64,000 nucleotides of DNA from a bacterium (GTDB taxonomy: Bacteria > Campylobacterota > Campylobacteria > Campylobacterales > Sulfurovaceae): assembly GCA_018822805.1 (NCBI GenBank), contig JAHJJU010000105.1:1-64000 (forward strand), in the 5' to 3' direction. Position numbers and translations under genes: made by a program. Of the stretch, positions 27,752 to 36,495 are shown one piece after another; position 1 is the first letter of the stretch; the number at the start of each line of letters is the position of its first letter. The notes beneath the pieces were generated by a model. The model worked only from the letters and a program-made list of their open reading frames with translations. It was not told the origin of the DNA and searched no databases.

Positions 27752-28621
27752 TTAATCTTTTTTACTGTTTGGTTGTTGTGCAATGGCCTTGGCTAAATTT
27801 TTAAGATTCTCTGCCCAATTATGTGCCAGTGGTGAGGCTTTAATCACCTGAATATTAAGATTTTTAGCAATTAACTGTGCTGCTTTATCTGAAAACTCCG
27901 GTTGGGTAAAGATGGCTTGAACCTTTTCCTCTTTTGCCTCTTGCATTATTTTCACTAAGGTTTTCATTTTAGGTGATTTTCCCTCTACTTCAACAGGGAG
28001 TTGTTTGAGTTCATAACGTTTGGCAAAATAGCCCCAAGCAGGATGAAAAACCATAAAAGCAGAATCTTTTGGAGTATCTTTTAGTATGGTTTTTATATCA
28101 TTGTCAAGGGTTTCTAACTCTTTTAAATAGGCTGTTAAGTTCGCTTTATAGTAGTTACTGTTGTTGGCATCGATGCTTACCAATGTTTCATAAATATTCT
28201 CTGCAATCTGTTTTACATTAATGGGGTCAACCCAGATGTGTGGGTCTTTATTTGTTACATCTTTTTCATGATGTGCTTTATGTTCATCATGATGATGACG
28301 CTGCATGATACTTTTATTGATGTCATGTGAAATATCAGAGATAATTAAATTTTTATTTTGGTTTTGAAACTTCTTTAACCACACTTTTTCAAACTCCACT
28401 CCTATGGAAAAGTAAAGTTTTGCTTTGGTTATTTCTAACATTTGAGAGGGTTTTGGCTCATAGTTATGGGGTGATGCACCGGCCTGAACCATAACAGATG
28501 TATGCACTTTTTCTCCACCAATCATATCGACAAATATTTTCTGAGGTAATATACTCACAATAATGTTGGTTTTGGCAAAGGTTAAAGTCGAGAAGAGTAG
28601 TAAAAAGAGTAGTGTTTTCAT
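27752..28621 (-). CDS. znuA: Periplasmic metal-binding protein, ZnuA type
   Basis: A 289-residue substrate-binding protein of the cluster A-I family. A signal peptide ends near LTFA (residue 16). GASPHNYEPKP gives the first metal His, and a loop around residues 105-118 is rich in His (RHHHDEHKAHH), a trait of zinc-specific members. DPHIWVDP and VFHPAWGYFAKRY supply further ligands. It should collect Zn2+ and deliver it to ZnuBC. I did not find a convincing Zur box upstream. Confidence 0.92.
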   Translation of the reverse strand: MKTLLFLLLFSTLTFAKTNIIVSILPQKIFVDMIGGEKVHTSVMVQAGASPHNYEPKPSQMLEITKAKLYFSIGVEFEKVWLKKFQNQNKNLIISDISHDINKSIMQRHHHDEHKAHHEKDVTNKDPHIWVDPINVKQIAENIYETLVSIDANNSNYYKANLTAYLKELETLDNDIKTILKDTPKDSAFMVFHPAWGYFAKRYELKQLPVEVEGKSPKMKTLVKIMQEAKEEKVQAIFTQPEFSDKAAQLIAKNLNIQVIKASPLAHNWAENLKNLAKAIAQQPNSKKD

Positions 28622-28667
28622 AATGTGTTCCTAATTGTTTTAAAAATGGAATAGTAGCATATTAAAG

Positions 28668-30374
28668 TTAGATTAAAACCTTCGCCAGTTTCTTATACTC
28701 ATCACATTTATCTAATAAATTTTGATGCGTGTCCGAACAGACAATCTCCCCTTCTTTAAAGACTAAAATCGCATCCGAGTTTTCAATGGTACTTAGACGA
28801 TGGGCTACGGTGATGGTAATCATCTCATCTTTAAGTGCATCAAGTGCTTTTTGAATAAGGGCTTCGCTTTTGTTGTCCAGTGCCGATGTGGCTTCATCGA
28901 GTATTAGAATATCCGGGTTTTTATACAGTGCACGAGCAAGAGCAATACGCTGTCGCTGTCCCCCTGAAAGGTTGTTGCCATTTTCAGTCAATGTGGTATG
29001 AATACCCTCATCTAAGTTTTTTATAAACTCCAAAGCATGGGCTTTTTTTAATGCTTCATAAACTTTTTGTTCATTAAACGCTTGTCCGTAAGCAACATTG
29101 TGTGCAATGGTGTCATTAAAAATATAGATACGTTGGGTGACATACGCAATTTTTTGGTGTAAAGAGCTTAGGGTTAACTCTTTACTGTTGTGTTTATTAA
29201 TAAGAATTTTTCCTGAGCTAGGGTCATAAAAACGTACCAAGAGATTCACAAATGAACTTTTTCCGGCACCACTGTCACCTACAAGGGCAATGCTTTGTCC
29301 TCGATTTATATGCACAGAAACTTCATTAAGAGCAATTTTTTCTTCATAGTTGAGCGATACTTTATTAAAAGATAAGCTATCAATACGCTCTTTTAAGTTG
29401 ATTTCTCCTGAATTAATGGTGGATTTTTGATTAAGCAGTTCAAACATCCGTTCATTCGCAACAACAGCATCTTGAGCTTGGTTGTAGAGTGATGAGATTC
29501 TTTTTATAGGGGTATAGAGCATAAAAAGTGCCGTAGCAAAGGCAAAGAATGCTCCAACCGTCATTCGTCCTTCTATTACTTCTGTACCACCAATGTAAAT
29601 AACCACACCAATAGCAATAGAACCGAGTATCTCCATAATGGGTGAGGTGAGGGCATTGACTTTAACTTGTTTGAGCAGATAGGTAAAAACATTATAATTT
29701 TCTTTTTCAAATTTTCTTGCCTCTAACTCTTGAGATGAGTTTGATTTTATCACTTCAATGTTTGAAAATATTTCACCCAAACGGGCTGTCATATCTGAAG
29801 TACTTTCTTGAGAAAGTTTGGAGTAACGTTTCATTTTTTTGGCTAAACGACTTAAGGGCAGAAGTGCCAAAGGCATAATAATTAAAAAATAAAATGCCAA
29901 TTTAGGACTTTCATAAATGACATATCCTGTAAGTGCCACAATGGTTAAAGATTCACGAATAAGATTTGGAATCATCGTTGTTACAACATTTTGAATTCGT
30001 CCAATATCATTGGTCACACGTGAGAGTATCTCTCCTGTGTGCATGGTTTGAAAAAATTGCATGTCTTGATAAGTGAGGTGTTTAACAAGATTATTACGTA
30101 ATTTTCTAACCACATCAAGTCCAATATAGGACATGTAGTAGGTTTGAATGTACTGTCCCACTCCTTTTAGAGTAAAAACTCCTACCAGTAAAAAGGGCAT
30201 AAGTGCCAACATGGTAGCATCTTTGTTTATAAAAATATCATCAAGTACAGGTTTAATAAGTTGAGCTGTTCCGGCTGTTCCTATGGCTACAGCCAACATA
30301 CCGATAATGGCAAAAATAAACTGGCGTTTATAACCGATGAGATAAGGGAGATATTGTTTAAATAGGTTTTTCAT
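28668..30374 (-). CDS. msbA: Lipid A flippase / ABC exporter MsbA
   Basis: A 568-residue half-transporter: six membrane spans in residues 1-310, then an ATPase with Walker A GDSGAGKSS near residue 365, signature LSGGQRQRIALARAL, Walker B ILILDEATSALD and H loop TVAHRLST. MsbA moves lipid A-core across the inner membrane. Other exporter types in this superfamily cannot be excluded, but length and lone position fit MsbA. It follows cysS by four bases on the same strand. Confidence 0.85.
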   Translation of the reverse strand: MKNLFKQYLPYLIGYKRQFIFAIIGMLAVAIGTAGTAQLIKPVLDDIFINKDATMLALMPFLLVGVFTLKGVGQYIQTYYMSYIGLDVVRKLRNNLVKHLTYQDMQFFQTMHTGEILSRVTNDIGRIQNVVTTMIPNLIRESLTIVALTGYVIYESPKLAFYFLIIMPLALLPLSRLAKKMKRYSKLSQESTSDMTARLGEIFSNIEVIKSNSSQELEARKFEKENYNVFTYLLKQVKVNALTSPIMEILGSIAIGVVIYIGGTEVIEGRMTVGAFFAFATALFMLYTPIKRISSLYNQAQDAVVANERMFELLNQKSTINSGEINLKERIDSLSFNKVSLNYEEKIALNEVSVHINRGQSIALVGDSGAGKSSFVNLLVRFYDPSSGKILINKHNSKELTLSSLHQKIAYVTQRIYIFNDTIAHNVAYGQAFNEQKVYEALKKAHALEFIKNLDEGIHTTLTENGNNLSGGQRQRIALARALYKNPDILILDEATSALDNKSEALIQKALDALKDEMITITVAHRLSTIENSDAILVFKEGEIVCSDTHQNLLDKCDEYKKLAKVLI

Positions 30375-30378
30375 CTAT

Positions 30379-31779
30379 TTATATCTTCTCCCAAAGTGTA
30401 CCATCCGTTGTATCCATTAAAGCAATTCCCATGGCTGTAATCTTATCACGAATGGCATCTGATTTTTCATAATCTTTGGCTTTTTTGGCTTCATTTCTTT
30501 GCTCGATTAAAGACTCTATTTGGGTTTTAGTTACTGTATCAATACCTATTTGAAAATAAGAAAATGGCTCTTTCCCACCCAAACCAAGCAACTCATTTAT
30601 AAATTCTATATTGGCTAGAGTCTCTTTCTTTAACCCTTTATCTTTTTGATTGGCATTAAGCTTATCATTGGTTTCACTTATCATCTCATCAATGCTGGCT
30701 AAAGCTACGGAGATATTTAAATCATCGCTCATCGCTTCTAAAATGGATTTTTGAAAGACTTTGTTGGGTTTTGATGCACCTGTGGGGGCAATTCTTTTTT
30801 TAAGTCTATAGAGTTTATCAAGTCGTTTTTTAGAGTTGAGCAGATCCTCTTCGTTAAAGTTAAAATCATTTCTATAATGAACCGAGATGAGGTAGTTTCG
30901 TAGTATCTCTCCATCGTAAACTTTTAGGGCATCTTTTACAAAAAAGCTGTTGCCTAATGATTTACTCATCTTTTCACCGTTTATATTGACAAATCCATTG
31001 TGCATCCAGTATTTTGCCAGTTCATGTCCTGTGGCACATCGGCTTTGGGCTGCTTCGTTTTCGTGGTGAGGGAAGAGTAGGTCGGCTCCTCCACCATGAA
31101 TATCGATGCTGTATTCGTCGTTACCTTTAAAGTGTTTTTCTATCATCGCTGAACACTCAATGTGCCATCCTGGGCGACCTTTTGAAAAAGCCGTATTAAA
31201 ACAGATATCATCTTCACCATGACAGGCTTTCCATAGAGCAAAATCTTTAGGATTGCGTTTTTGGGAGGTATGTTCTACACGGCTTTGATTGTCTTTATCA
31301 TCACCCACTTGGTGTGAGATGGCTCCGTAGTTACTATCTTTTGAAGTATCAAAATAAACATCACCCGAACTTACTACATAAGCGATGTCTTTATCAATTA
31401 GCCCTTGTATCATCGACTCCATCGCTTCGAGTGATTCGGTTGCTTTAGGTTCTATATCACTTTTCAGTACCCCTAAAGCTTTCATATCTTCTAAATATTG
31501 GTTAATATAATGCGTGGTTATCTCTTCTAAATTTTGTCCTGTCTCTTGTACTTTTTTAATGATTTTATCATCTATATCCGTAAAGTTTTTCCCCATCGTC
31601 ACTTCATAACGCAGAGCTTTTAAGGTACGAACTAAAAGATCAAAACTAAGAGAACTTCGTGCATGACCCAAGTGAGCATCATCATAGACCGTGGGTCCAC
31701 AAACATAAATAGAAGCTTTTTGTGGAACCATAGGTTCAAAAGGAAGTTTTGTTTTTTTGACGCTGTCGTAGATATACAT
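30379..31779 (-). CDS. cysS: Cysteinyl-tRNA synthetase
   Basis: A 466-residue class I synthetase. The HIGH motif is HLGH in GPTVYDDAHLGHARS near residue 37 and the KMSKS loop is KMSKSLGNSF near 265. Zinc ligands are seen at Cys27 (YVCGPT), in WHIECSAM and in FPHHENE. Length is standard. It appears to be the first gene of the cysS-msbA pair. Confidence 0.97.
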   Translation of the reverse strand: MYIYDSVKKTKLPFEPMVPQKASIYVCGPTVYDDAHLGHARSSLSFDLLVRTLKALRYEVTMGKNFTDIDDKIIKKVQETGQNLEEITTHYINQYLEDMKALGVLKSDIEPKATESLEAMESMIQGLIDKDIAYVVSSGDVYFDTSKDSNYGAISHQVGDDKDNQSRVEHTSQKRNPKDFALWKACHGEDDICFNTAFSKGRPGWHIECSAMIEKHFKGNDEYSIDIHGGGADLLFPHHENEAAQSRCATGHELAKYWMHNGFVNINGEKMSKSLGNSFFVKDALKVYDGEILRNYLISVHYRNDFNFNEEDLLNSKKRLDKLYRLKKRIAPTGASKPNKVFQKSILEAMSDDLNISVALASIDEMISETNDKLNANQKDKGLKKETLANIEFINELLGLGGKEPFSYFQIGIDTVTKTQIESLIEQRNEAKKAKDYEKSDAIRDKITAMGIALMDTTDGTLWEKI

Positions 31780-31891
31780 AGAGATTTAACCTTTGATTCT
31801 TTAATGAGTGAAATTATACCCTAAATAGCCATTAATATTTTTTTAATGTGATTAGTACTACAATTAGATTATAACAATTAAAAGGAAACAA

Positions 31892-32110
31892 ATGCTAGCT
31901 GAATACAGAGCAGAAATTACAGAGTTAAAACAAAGCAATGCGCACTTTGCAAAAATCTTCGAGAATCACAATGAGCTTGATCAAAAAGTACAAGATGCTG
32001 AACATGGAAGACATGGTATGAGTGATATTGAGATTGAGAAAATGAAAAAGCAGAAACTTCTTTTAAAAGATGAGATGCTTAAAATGATTTTGGAATCTAA
32101 AAAAGCGTAA
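31892..32110 (+). CDS. DUF465 (YdcH family) small protein
   Basis: A 72-residue, highly charged helical protein matching the DUF465 pattern: an N-terminal LAEYRAEITELKQSNAHFAKIFENHNELDQ segment (residues 2-31) followed by a second helix from about residue 45 with IEKMKKQKLLLKDEM. These proteins form short coiled-coil hairpins of unknown role. A strong AAAAGGA site precedes the ATG and a terminator follows. It is monocistronic. Confidence 0.85.
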   Translation: MLAEYRAEITELKQSNAHFAKIFENHNELDQKVQDAEHGRHGMSDIEIEKMKKQKLLLKDEMLKMILESKKA

Positions 32111-32120
32111 TTTCTTCTTT

Positions 32121-32141
32121 ATCCCGTTATTTAAACGGGAT
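32121..32141 (+). terminator. Rho-independent terminator of the DUF465 gene
   Basis: ATCCCGTT pairs with AACGGGAT around a five-base loop, starting 10 bases after the DUF465 stop; a short GGTTT follows. Confidence 0.6.
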
Positions 32142-32144
32142 GGT

Positions 32145-32285
32145 TTACCTCTTATTTTTGTACCATCTCCCTAAAAACGCATTTAATTGATTAGCAAACT
32201 CATAAGCATCTTTTTGTCCAAATGCTTTTGGTCCTTTGGTCATTTCTCCTGCATTACGCATCTCTTGCTTAGGTACTGTTTGATG
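32145..32285 (-). pseudogene. UPF0178/YaiI (DUF188) C-terminal remnant
   Basis: A minus-strand frame encodes RNAGEMTKGPKAFGQKD followed by a FANQL segment, which resembles the C-terminus of YaiI/YqxD proteins. It is preceded by an in-frame stop, and the N-terminal three quarters of the family are missing. From 32286 to 32460 I see no gene, only an inverted pair AAGGTACTCA / TGAGTACCTT at 32379-32388 and 32440-32449 and other short repeats. The stretch looks like decayed DNA. Confidence 0.5.
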
Positions 32286-32460
32286 TTATCTACCCAGTAG
32301 AGTTCACCTCTATGGTCAATGGCATGGGCATTTTTAGAGTTGGGGTAAATTCCCAAGCTCTACCCTTTTAAAAAATGTAAGGTACTCATAAAAAATGTTA
32401 TTATTGCTCATGTACATTTTTTAAACTTCCTTTGTCTTCTGAGTACCTTGGATTTTTTTA

Positions 32461-32471
32461 GGGGGGGGGGG
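32461..32471. repeat. Homopolymeric G tract (11 G)
   Basis: Eleven G in a row in an AT-rich intergenic stretch, 10 bases downstream of the sixA stop (poly-C on the sixA strand). Such tracts slip in Campylobacterota and cause phase variation, but this one lies outside any recognised reading frame. Confidence 0.7.
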
Positions 32472-32480
32472 AGATTTCTT

Positions 32481-32978
32481 TTAATAATATTTTTTAGGAA
32501 ATTCAAATAAAACAACCTTACCAGAGTTTTTAGTAATTTCATTCCAACGCTCAACATCCAATTCAATCTCAACCATCCCTGTTGTAACAATATTCTCAAT
32601 ATCATGACGTTCCACTAAATAATCCAACAACGAGTTCAAAGAGGGATTATGTCCAATTAGAAAAACAACATCATTTTTATTATCAATAGATTTTAGAACC
32701 GTAAGCAAATCACTAAGAGAAGCTTCATAAACCGTTTCTTGAAAGTCAATGTTTCCTAAATCATAACCAATTTTTTTAGCAATAGTATTTGCTGTGATAG
32801 AGGCTCTTTTAGCAGGAGAAGCGATGATGAGGTCAGGCTTTATCTTTTTACTTTTTAAACGTTCAGCCATCAGTTTGGCATCATGTTTTCCTCGTTTGTT
32901 TAAGGGTCTGTCAAAATCATCTAAGTTCAAATCGTTCCAGCTGGATTTGGCGTGTCGTATTAAGTATAGTTTTTTCAT
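32481..32978 (-). CDS. sixA: SixA-like histidine phosphatase
   Basis: A 165-residue phosphatase of the RHG histidine-phosphatase superfamily. The catalytic motif is LIRHAKSSWND at residues 5-15, with the second His in FLIGHNPSLNSL. SixA-type enzymes remove phosphate from phosphohistidine in HPt domains. The open frame begins 10 codons earlier, but ATG 32978 has a GGAG site and puts the motif at the usual place. The stop precedes the poly-C tract. Confidence 0.85.
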   Translation of the reverse strand: MKKLYLIRHAKSSWNDLNLDDFDRPLNKRGKHDAKLMAERLKSKKIKPDLIIASPAKRASITANTIAKKIGYDLGNIDFQETVYEASLSDLLTVLKSIDNKNDVVFLIGHNPSLNSLLDYLVERHDIENIVTTGMVEIELDVERWNEITKNSGKVVLFEFPKKYY

Positions 32979-33092
32979 GGTGTTTGCTCCTAATTTCGGT
33001 TTTTCCACATTCCAAAGATACTATCGGTTTTTTTAATATATCTTTAATGGTATTTAAGTTTTACTTTATGCTAGTTTTTGATAAAGTATTAC

Positions 33093-33140
33093 TTTGACTC
33101 GTTCCCACTTTGACTCGTTCCCACTTTCAAAGTGGGAACG
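33093..33140. repeat. REP-like palindrome with a 16-bp direct repeat
   Basis: TTTGACTCGTTCCCAC occurs twice in tandem (33093-33108, 33109-33124). CGTTCCCACTTT and AAAGTGGGAACG then form 12-bp arms around one base at 33116-33140, followed by CATACGAG. This resembles the CGTTCCCA...TGGGAACGCATACG palindromes common between genes in many proteobacteria. It lies upstream of the UPF0175/PIN pair. Confidence 0.65.
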
Positions 33141-33195
33141 CATACGAGAATTAAATTTAAAATATATGCTACAATAAAAATAAAAGGAGCAAAAA

Positions 33196-33447
33196 ATGCA
33201 ACTAGCCATAGATATACCCGATGAACTATTTTTAAGCATAAATGAGACTCAAACGAATCTTGTGCAGATGGTTAAACAAAAATTAGCACTAGAACTCTAT
33301 AAGAACCATAAAATATCTATCTCACAAGGGGCGAAGTTTGTAGATATGGATATTTACTCTTTTATGAGACTCTTAAATGAGCATAAAATACCTGCTATTG
33401 ATGATTATGATATAGAGGCTGAACTTAATGCTTTAAAAGGTATTTAG
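33196..33447 (+). CDS. UPF0175-family antitoxin
   Basis: An 83-residue protein with a helix-turn-helix-like middle: LALELYKNHKISISQGAKF (about residues 30-48) and DIYSFMRLLNEHKIPAIDDYD match the UPF0175 pattern. These small proteins usually sit just before PIN-domain (DUF3368) genes, as here: the next ATG follows directly after the stop. It is probably the antitoxin and autoregulator. A strong AAAAGGAGC site precedes the ATG. Confidence 0.8.
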   Translation: MQLAIDIPDELFLSINETQTNLVQMVKQKLALELYKNHKISISQGAKFVDMDIYSFMRLLNEHKIPAIDDYDIEAELNALKGI

Positions 33448-33918
33448 ATGATTATTGGAGATAGTTCGGCTTTGATTGCACTCTCTGTGGTCGATAAATT
33501 GGAACTTTTGGAAGCATTGTATGAAAATCTTTTTGTGCCACAAGCTGTTTATGATGAAGTTACACAAGTGGGAAGACCACAAAGTGATAAGCTTACAAAG
33601 TTTTTGCAAAATAGAGTAAGAGTAGTTGATTTAAACCTAACCAAATTAGGTCTTGGACTTGGGGAACTTGAAGCCATTACGCTTTATAAAGAGTTGGATG
33701 CTGATGTATTGCTTATAGATGATAATCGTGCTAAAAAATATGCTGTTTTGAATGATGTGAAAGTGATAGGAAGCCTTGGTATTTTGATAAAGGCTAAAGA
33801 GAATGGACTTATTGAAAAAGTAAAACCTCTTTTGGAGGGAATTATGAAATCTGAAGTTTATATTTCTGAGAAGTTGATGTTACAGGTTTTAGGGATTTGT
33901 GATGAGTTGGAGAAGTAA
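33448..33918 (+). CDS. PIN-domain toxin (DUF3368 family)
   Basis: A 156-residue PIN-fold ribonuclease. Acidic catalytic residues are visible in IIGDSSALIALS (Asp4), VYDEV, LGELEAITLYKELDADVLLIDD and DDNRAKKYA. IGSLGILIKAKENGLI is the usual DUF3368 C-terminal motif. It should cut RNA when not held by its UPF0175 partner. The pair is probably mobile: it sits in a zone of gene remnants just ahead of the nif region. Confidence 0.85.
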   Translation: MIIGDSSALIALSVVDKLELLEALYENLFVPQAVYDEVTQVGRPQSDKLTKFLQNRVRVVDLNLTKLGLGLGELEAITLYKELDADVLLIDDNRAKKYAVLNDVKVIGSLGILIKAKENGLIEKVKPLLEGIMKSEVYISEKLMLQVLGICDELEK

Positions 33919-33939
33919 GCTTGGTAAGAGAATGACTTA

Positions 33940-34206
33940 TTGACTAAAGGAAAACAAGTAAAACCAACCCCACCCCCATCATTCCAAGAACCCATAACCC
34001 TAGAAAACATAGGTAAATTCATAAAATCAAGAAGAACACAACAAGGAATAAGTACCAATGATTGTGCTATGCTTTGTAATATTTCAGCTCATACACTTAA
34101 TAAAATAGAAAATGGTTTTGAAGGAGTAAGACTGAACACACTGCTACAAATTATGGAAGCTTTAGGAATGGAGATGAACATGAAAGCGTGGGATAGTTAT
34201 GAATAG
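33940..34206 (+). CDS. HipB-like XRE-family regulator
   Basis: An 88-residue DNA-binding protein. A helix-turn-helix is seen as RRTQQGISTNDCAMLCNISAHTLNKIENG (first helix near residue 32; it spans about 30 residues), followed by LNTLLQIMEALGMEM, the dimerisation tail typical of HipB antitoxins. Its stop overlaps an ATG that begins a HipA-like but broken frame, as in hipBA operons. The start at TTG 33940 is weak because no clear ribosome site precedes it. Confidence 0.72.
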   Translation: MTKGKQVKPTPPPSFQEPITLENIGKFIKSRRTQQGISTNDCAMLCNISAHTLNKIENGFEGVRLNTLLQIMEALGMEMNMKAWDSYE

Positions 34207-34444
34207 TTTAAAAGTGAGTATGCAAAACCAATTGGTTGGTCAACTCTCTATGGATGAGAATGAAAACTGATGATGTACGATTTTGACCACAATCTAGCGA
34301 TGGCTTATGGTAATGAATTTAATCCTGAGACAAAACAATTTTAATAGAAGAAGAGTCAAAATTTATAAACAAACTCACACGATTCATTCTAAACAGAGCC
34401 AATAAATTTAAAGAAATAGCGTTAGAAATACCTTATGTCTCCTT
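34199..34444 (+). pseudogene. Degraded hipA remnant
   Basis: The first frame (34199-34270) encodes 23 residues, LKVSMQNQLVGQLSMDENE and a stop, like the N-terminal strand of HipA kinases. The next piece (34273-34344) encodes YDFDHNLAMAYGNEFNP, resembling the HipA C-terminal region (HLAMA-GDEF-P). A third in-frame stretch runs to about 34450. About 350 residues of the kinase are missing, so an internal deletion has killed the toxin while the regulator persists. The rest of the gap to nifV holds the sigma-54 promoter. Confidence 0.6.
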
Positions 34445-34470
34445 CCCTTAAAGCATAGCAATACCTAAAC

Positions 34471-34484
34471 GGAACATCTCTTGC
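34471..34484 (+). promoter_or_regulatory. Sigma-54 promoter of the nifV operon
   Basis: GGAACATCTCTTGC gives GG at 34471-34472 and GC at 34483-34484 with exactly ten bases between, matching the TGGCAC-N5-TTGC consensus well. It lies 36 bases before the nifV ATG. The same sequence type recurs before nifE and nifN. I found no clear NifA activator site (TGT-N10-ACA) upstream. Confidence 0.88.
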
Positions 34485-34519
34485 ATAGATGATTAAAAAC
34501 CACTTTGCAAGGAACTCCA

Positions 34520-35626
34520 ATGGCACTCATAAACGACACAACGCTTCGTGATGGTGAACAAGCACCTTATGTAGCCTTTAATACCCAAGAGAAACTGAAG
34601 ATTGCTCAACTGCTTTATGAAGCTGGGGCTGATGAGTTGGAGGTGGGGATTCCTGCGATGGGTTCGCAAGAGCAGAGTGACCTTAAAGAGATTTTGGCTC
34701 TAAATTTACCCCTTCAAATTATGAGCTGGAATCGTGCGACCATGGGTGACCTTGAAGCGTCACTGACATGTGGAGTAAAGGCTGTAGATTTGTCGGTTCC
34801 TGTTTCCGACATTTTGATAAATGTGAAGTTCAAGGGAGACAGAGAGCGACTCTTTAGAAACCTTGAAGAGGTGGTGAGTGTTGCTAAAAAAGAGGGGCTG
34901 TTTGTGTGCATTGGTGGAGAGGATGCGAGTCGGGCTGATAATGGGTTTTTAGCAGAGTTGATGCATTTTGGTAAAGCGTTGGGGGCTGACCGTTTTCGTT
35001 ATTGTGATACGGTGGGGATTTTAACACCTCATCAGACTTATGAGAATATTTCAGCATTGAGTGCATGGAATATCTTGGATATAGAGATGCACACCCATAA
35101 TGATTTTGGAATGGCTACAGCAAACTCTATTGCAGGGATTGAAGCTGGAGCAAAGAGTGCCAATACAACCGTGATAGGCTTAGGTGAAAGAGCAGGAAAT
35201 GCTTCGTTTGAGCAGGTGTTGATGAGCCTAACCCACCAGTTTTCTGAAAAAAGAGTTATTAACTCCTTAAAGCTTAAAGAGTTGGTGCATACGGTTGCAT
35301 TGGCATCGAACAAATTGATTGCGACCAACACGCCTATTATAGGAGAGCATATCTTTTCTCATGAGTCGGGTATTCATGTGAGTGGTATGATTCATGCCAA
35401 CAATGCTTATGAAGCGTTTAAGCCTGAAGAGGTGGGGTTGTTTAGACATTTTCCCATTGGTAAACATTCAGGGAGTGCAACGCTGTTACATCATCTGAAA
35501 GCCATGGGAATTTTTCCTACTAAAGAGCGTGTCCAAGCTATATTGCCTAAAGTTCGGGAGATTGTAACACACCGTAAAGTGGTCATGAGTGGCGAAGAGT
35601 TAAAAGAGTTGTACTTATGTTCATAG
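34520..35626 (+). CDS. nifV: Homocitrate synthase NifV
   Basis: A 368-residue member of the isopropylmalate/homocitrate synthase family, condensing acetyl-CoA and 2-oxoglutarate to homocitrate, the organic ligand of FeMo-cofactor. Residues show INDTTLRDGEQAP at the start, FRYCDTVGILTP, the metal-binding HTHNDFGMATAN, and ESGIHVSGM. Context, the sigma-54 promoter and neighbouring nif genes favour NifV over LeuA. ATG 34520 with AAGGA six bases upstream is preferred to the TTG 15 bases earlier. The stop overlaps the next gene by 10 bases. Confidence 0.92.
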   Translation: MALINDTTLRDGEQAPYVAFNTQEKLKIAQLLYEAGADELEVGIPAMGSQEQSDLKEILALNLPLQIMSWNRATMGDLEASLTCGVKAVDLSVPVSDILINVKFKGDRERLFRNLEEVVSVAKKEGLFVCIGGEDASRADNGFLAELMHFGKALGADRFRYCDTVGILTPHQTYENISALSAWNILDIEMHTHNDFGMATANSIAGIEAGAKSANTTVIGLGERAGNASFEQVLMSLTHQFSEKRVINSLKLKELVHTVALASNKLIATNTPIIGEHIFSHESGIHVSGMIHANNAYEAFKPEEVGLFRHFPIGKHSGSATLLHHLKAMGIFPTKERVQAILPKVREIVTHRKVVMSGEELKELYLCS

Positions 35627-36426
35627 GATGGATTCGTGGCAATCGCCTAAAAGAGGACTTAGAAGCGTTTGAAGCCAGAAAAGTAGTCGATAAAAATCTG
35701 ATATTGACCACTTATGCTCAGAACCCAACTTACTGTTTTGGTATTTACGATGCCCAGAAATTGGTGGCACTTATTACAGCTTATGCGTTTGATGATTCAA
35801 TTTTATTAAATAACTTTTATGCACTTGATGAGGTGGAGATCGATTTAAAAAAGCGTTTGGTTCAACTGCTGTTAAACAATATAGAGAGTAATAAAACAGT
35901 CATGATATTGGCAAAAAGAGATGAGGTGGAGTATTTTAAAGCATTAAACTTTGTATCGTACGCTCGTTTTAAACAAGCCATTTTTAACGGTGGAGGCGTG
36001 GCGTTTAACTTCTCCAATGCTACAGCCAAAAGTATCAGCCATGAGAATTACCAAAGTGGACTTAAAAATTATGATTACAGAGCATTTAAAGAGGATAGGT
36101 TTGAGTACATCACCACAGCTGTTATGAAACAGTCATCGCTTTTGTTATCAAATGATTTTGGGTATCAACACTCGTACGCACTCAATCGTAATGTGATAAA
36201 AATCTCCCCATGGATTATGCAAAGCGAAGCATTGAGTGATGCTGAGAAATTCATTCGAGGGCTAATTTACCACCGTGGATTAAAAAAAATTATGGCGTTT
36301 ATTCCCGAGGTAAAAGAGATTACCGACCTCTACATATCGTATAAGTTTGAGTTGAAGGGTGGTTATCAACTGTTTTACTTGGGGAATAGACCTACCATTG
36401 ATTTGGAGATGGTTTATGCATTGTAA
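35617..36426 (+). CDS. GNAT-like protein of the nifV operon, function unknown
   Basis: A 269-residue soluble protein. Its pattern of short helices and strands (LVALITAYAFDDSILLNNFY; KAIFNGGGVAF; then FIRGLIYHRGLKKIMAFIPE and a closing strand) suggests one or two degenerate GNAT acetyltransferase domains. I cannot see an intact acetyl-CoA loop (R/QxxGxG/A), so catalysis is doubtful. The start overlaps nifV by 10 bases, so it is translationally coupled and probably works in nitrogen fixation. Confidence 0.7.
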   Translation: MFIGWIRGNRLKEDLEAFEARKVVDKNLILTTYAQNPTYCFGIYDAQKLVALITAYAFDDSILLNNFYALDEVEIDLKKRLVQLLLNNIESNKTVMILAKRDEVEYFKALNFVSYARFKQAIFNGGGVAFNFSNATAKSISHENYQSGLKNYDYRAFKEDRFEYITTAVMKQSSLLLSNDFGYQHSYALNRNVIKISPWIMQSEALSDAEKFIRGLIYHRGLKKIMAFIPEVKEITDLYISYKFELKGGYQLFYLGNRPTIDLEMVYAL

Positions 36427-36495
36427 TACAAAATTTAATGCAACTTATTGCATGAGCCGACTGCTGAAGTCAACATTAATAAAAAAGGATAAAAC

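Noticed and set aside
28622-28667. Zur operator upstream of znuA
   Set aside because: No AT-rich palindrome of the Zur type could be recognised in this gap.
32286-32400. Coding frame reading HAIDHRGELYWVDNIK on the minus strand
   Set aside because: It is short, flanked by stops and I cannot place it in a family; it is probably debris.
32408-32605. Minus-strand 65-residue frame crossing the poly-C tract
   Set aside because: It is a frame shadow of sixA, with no ribosome site or family pattern.
34207-34470. NifA activator site (TGT-N10-ACA) upstream of nifV
   Set aside because: I read the region by eye and found no exact match at a sensible distance; NifA may be absent or have a different site in this group.
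36450-36470. ATGCAA-CTTA-TTGCAT palindrome as a further sigma-54 promoter for the DUF683-like gene
   Set aside because: The TTGCA part fits, but no GG lies ten bases before the GC. It is kept only as a palindrome in the gene's upstream gap.
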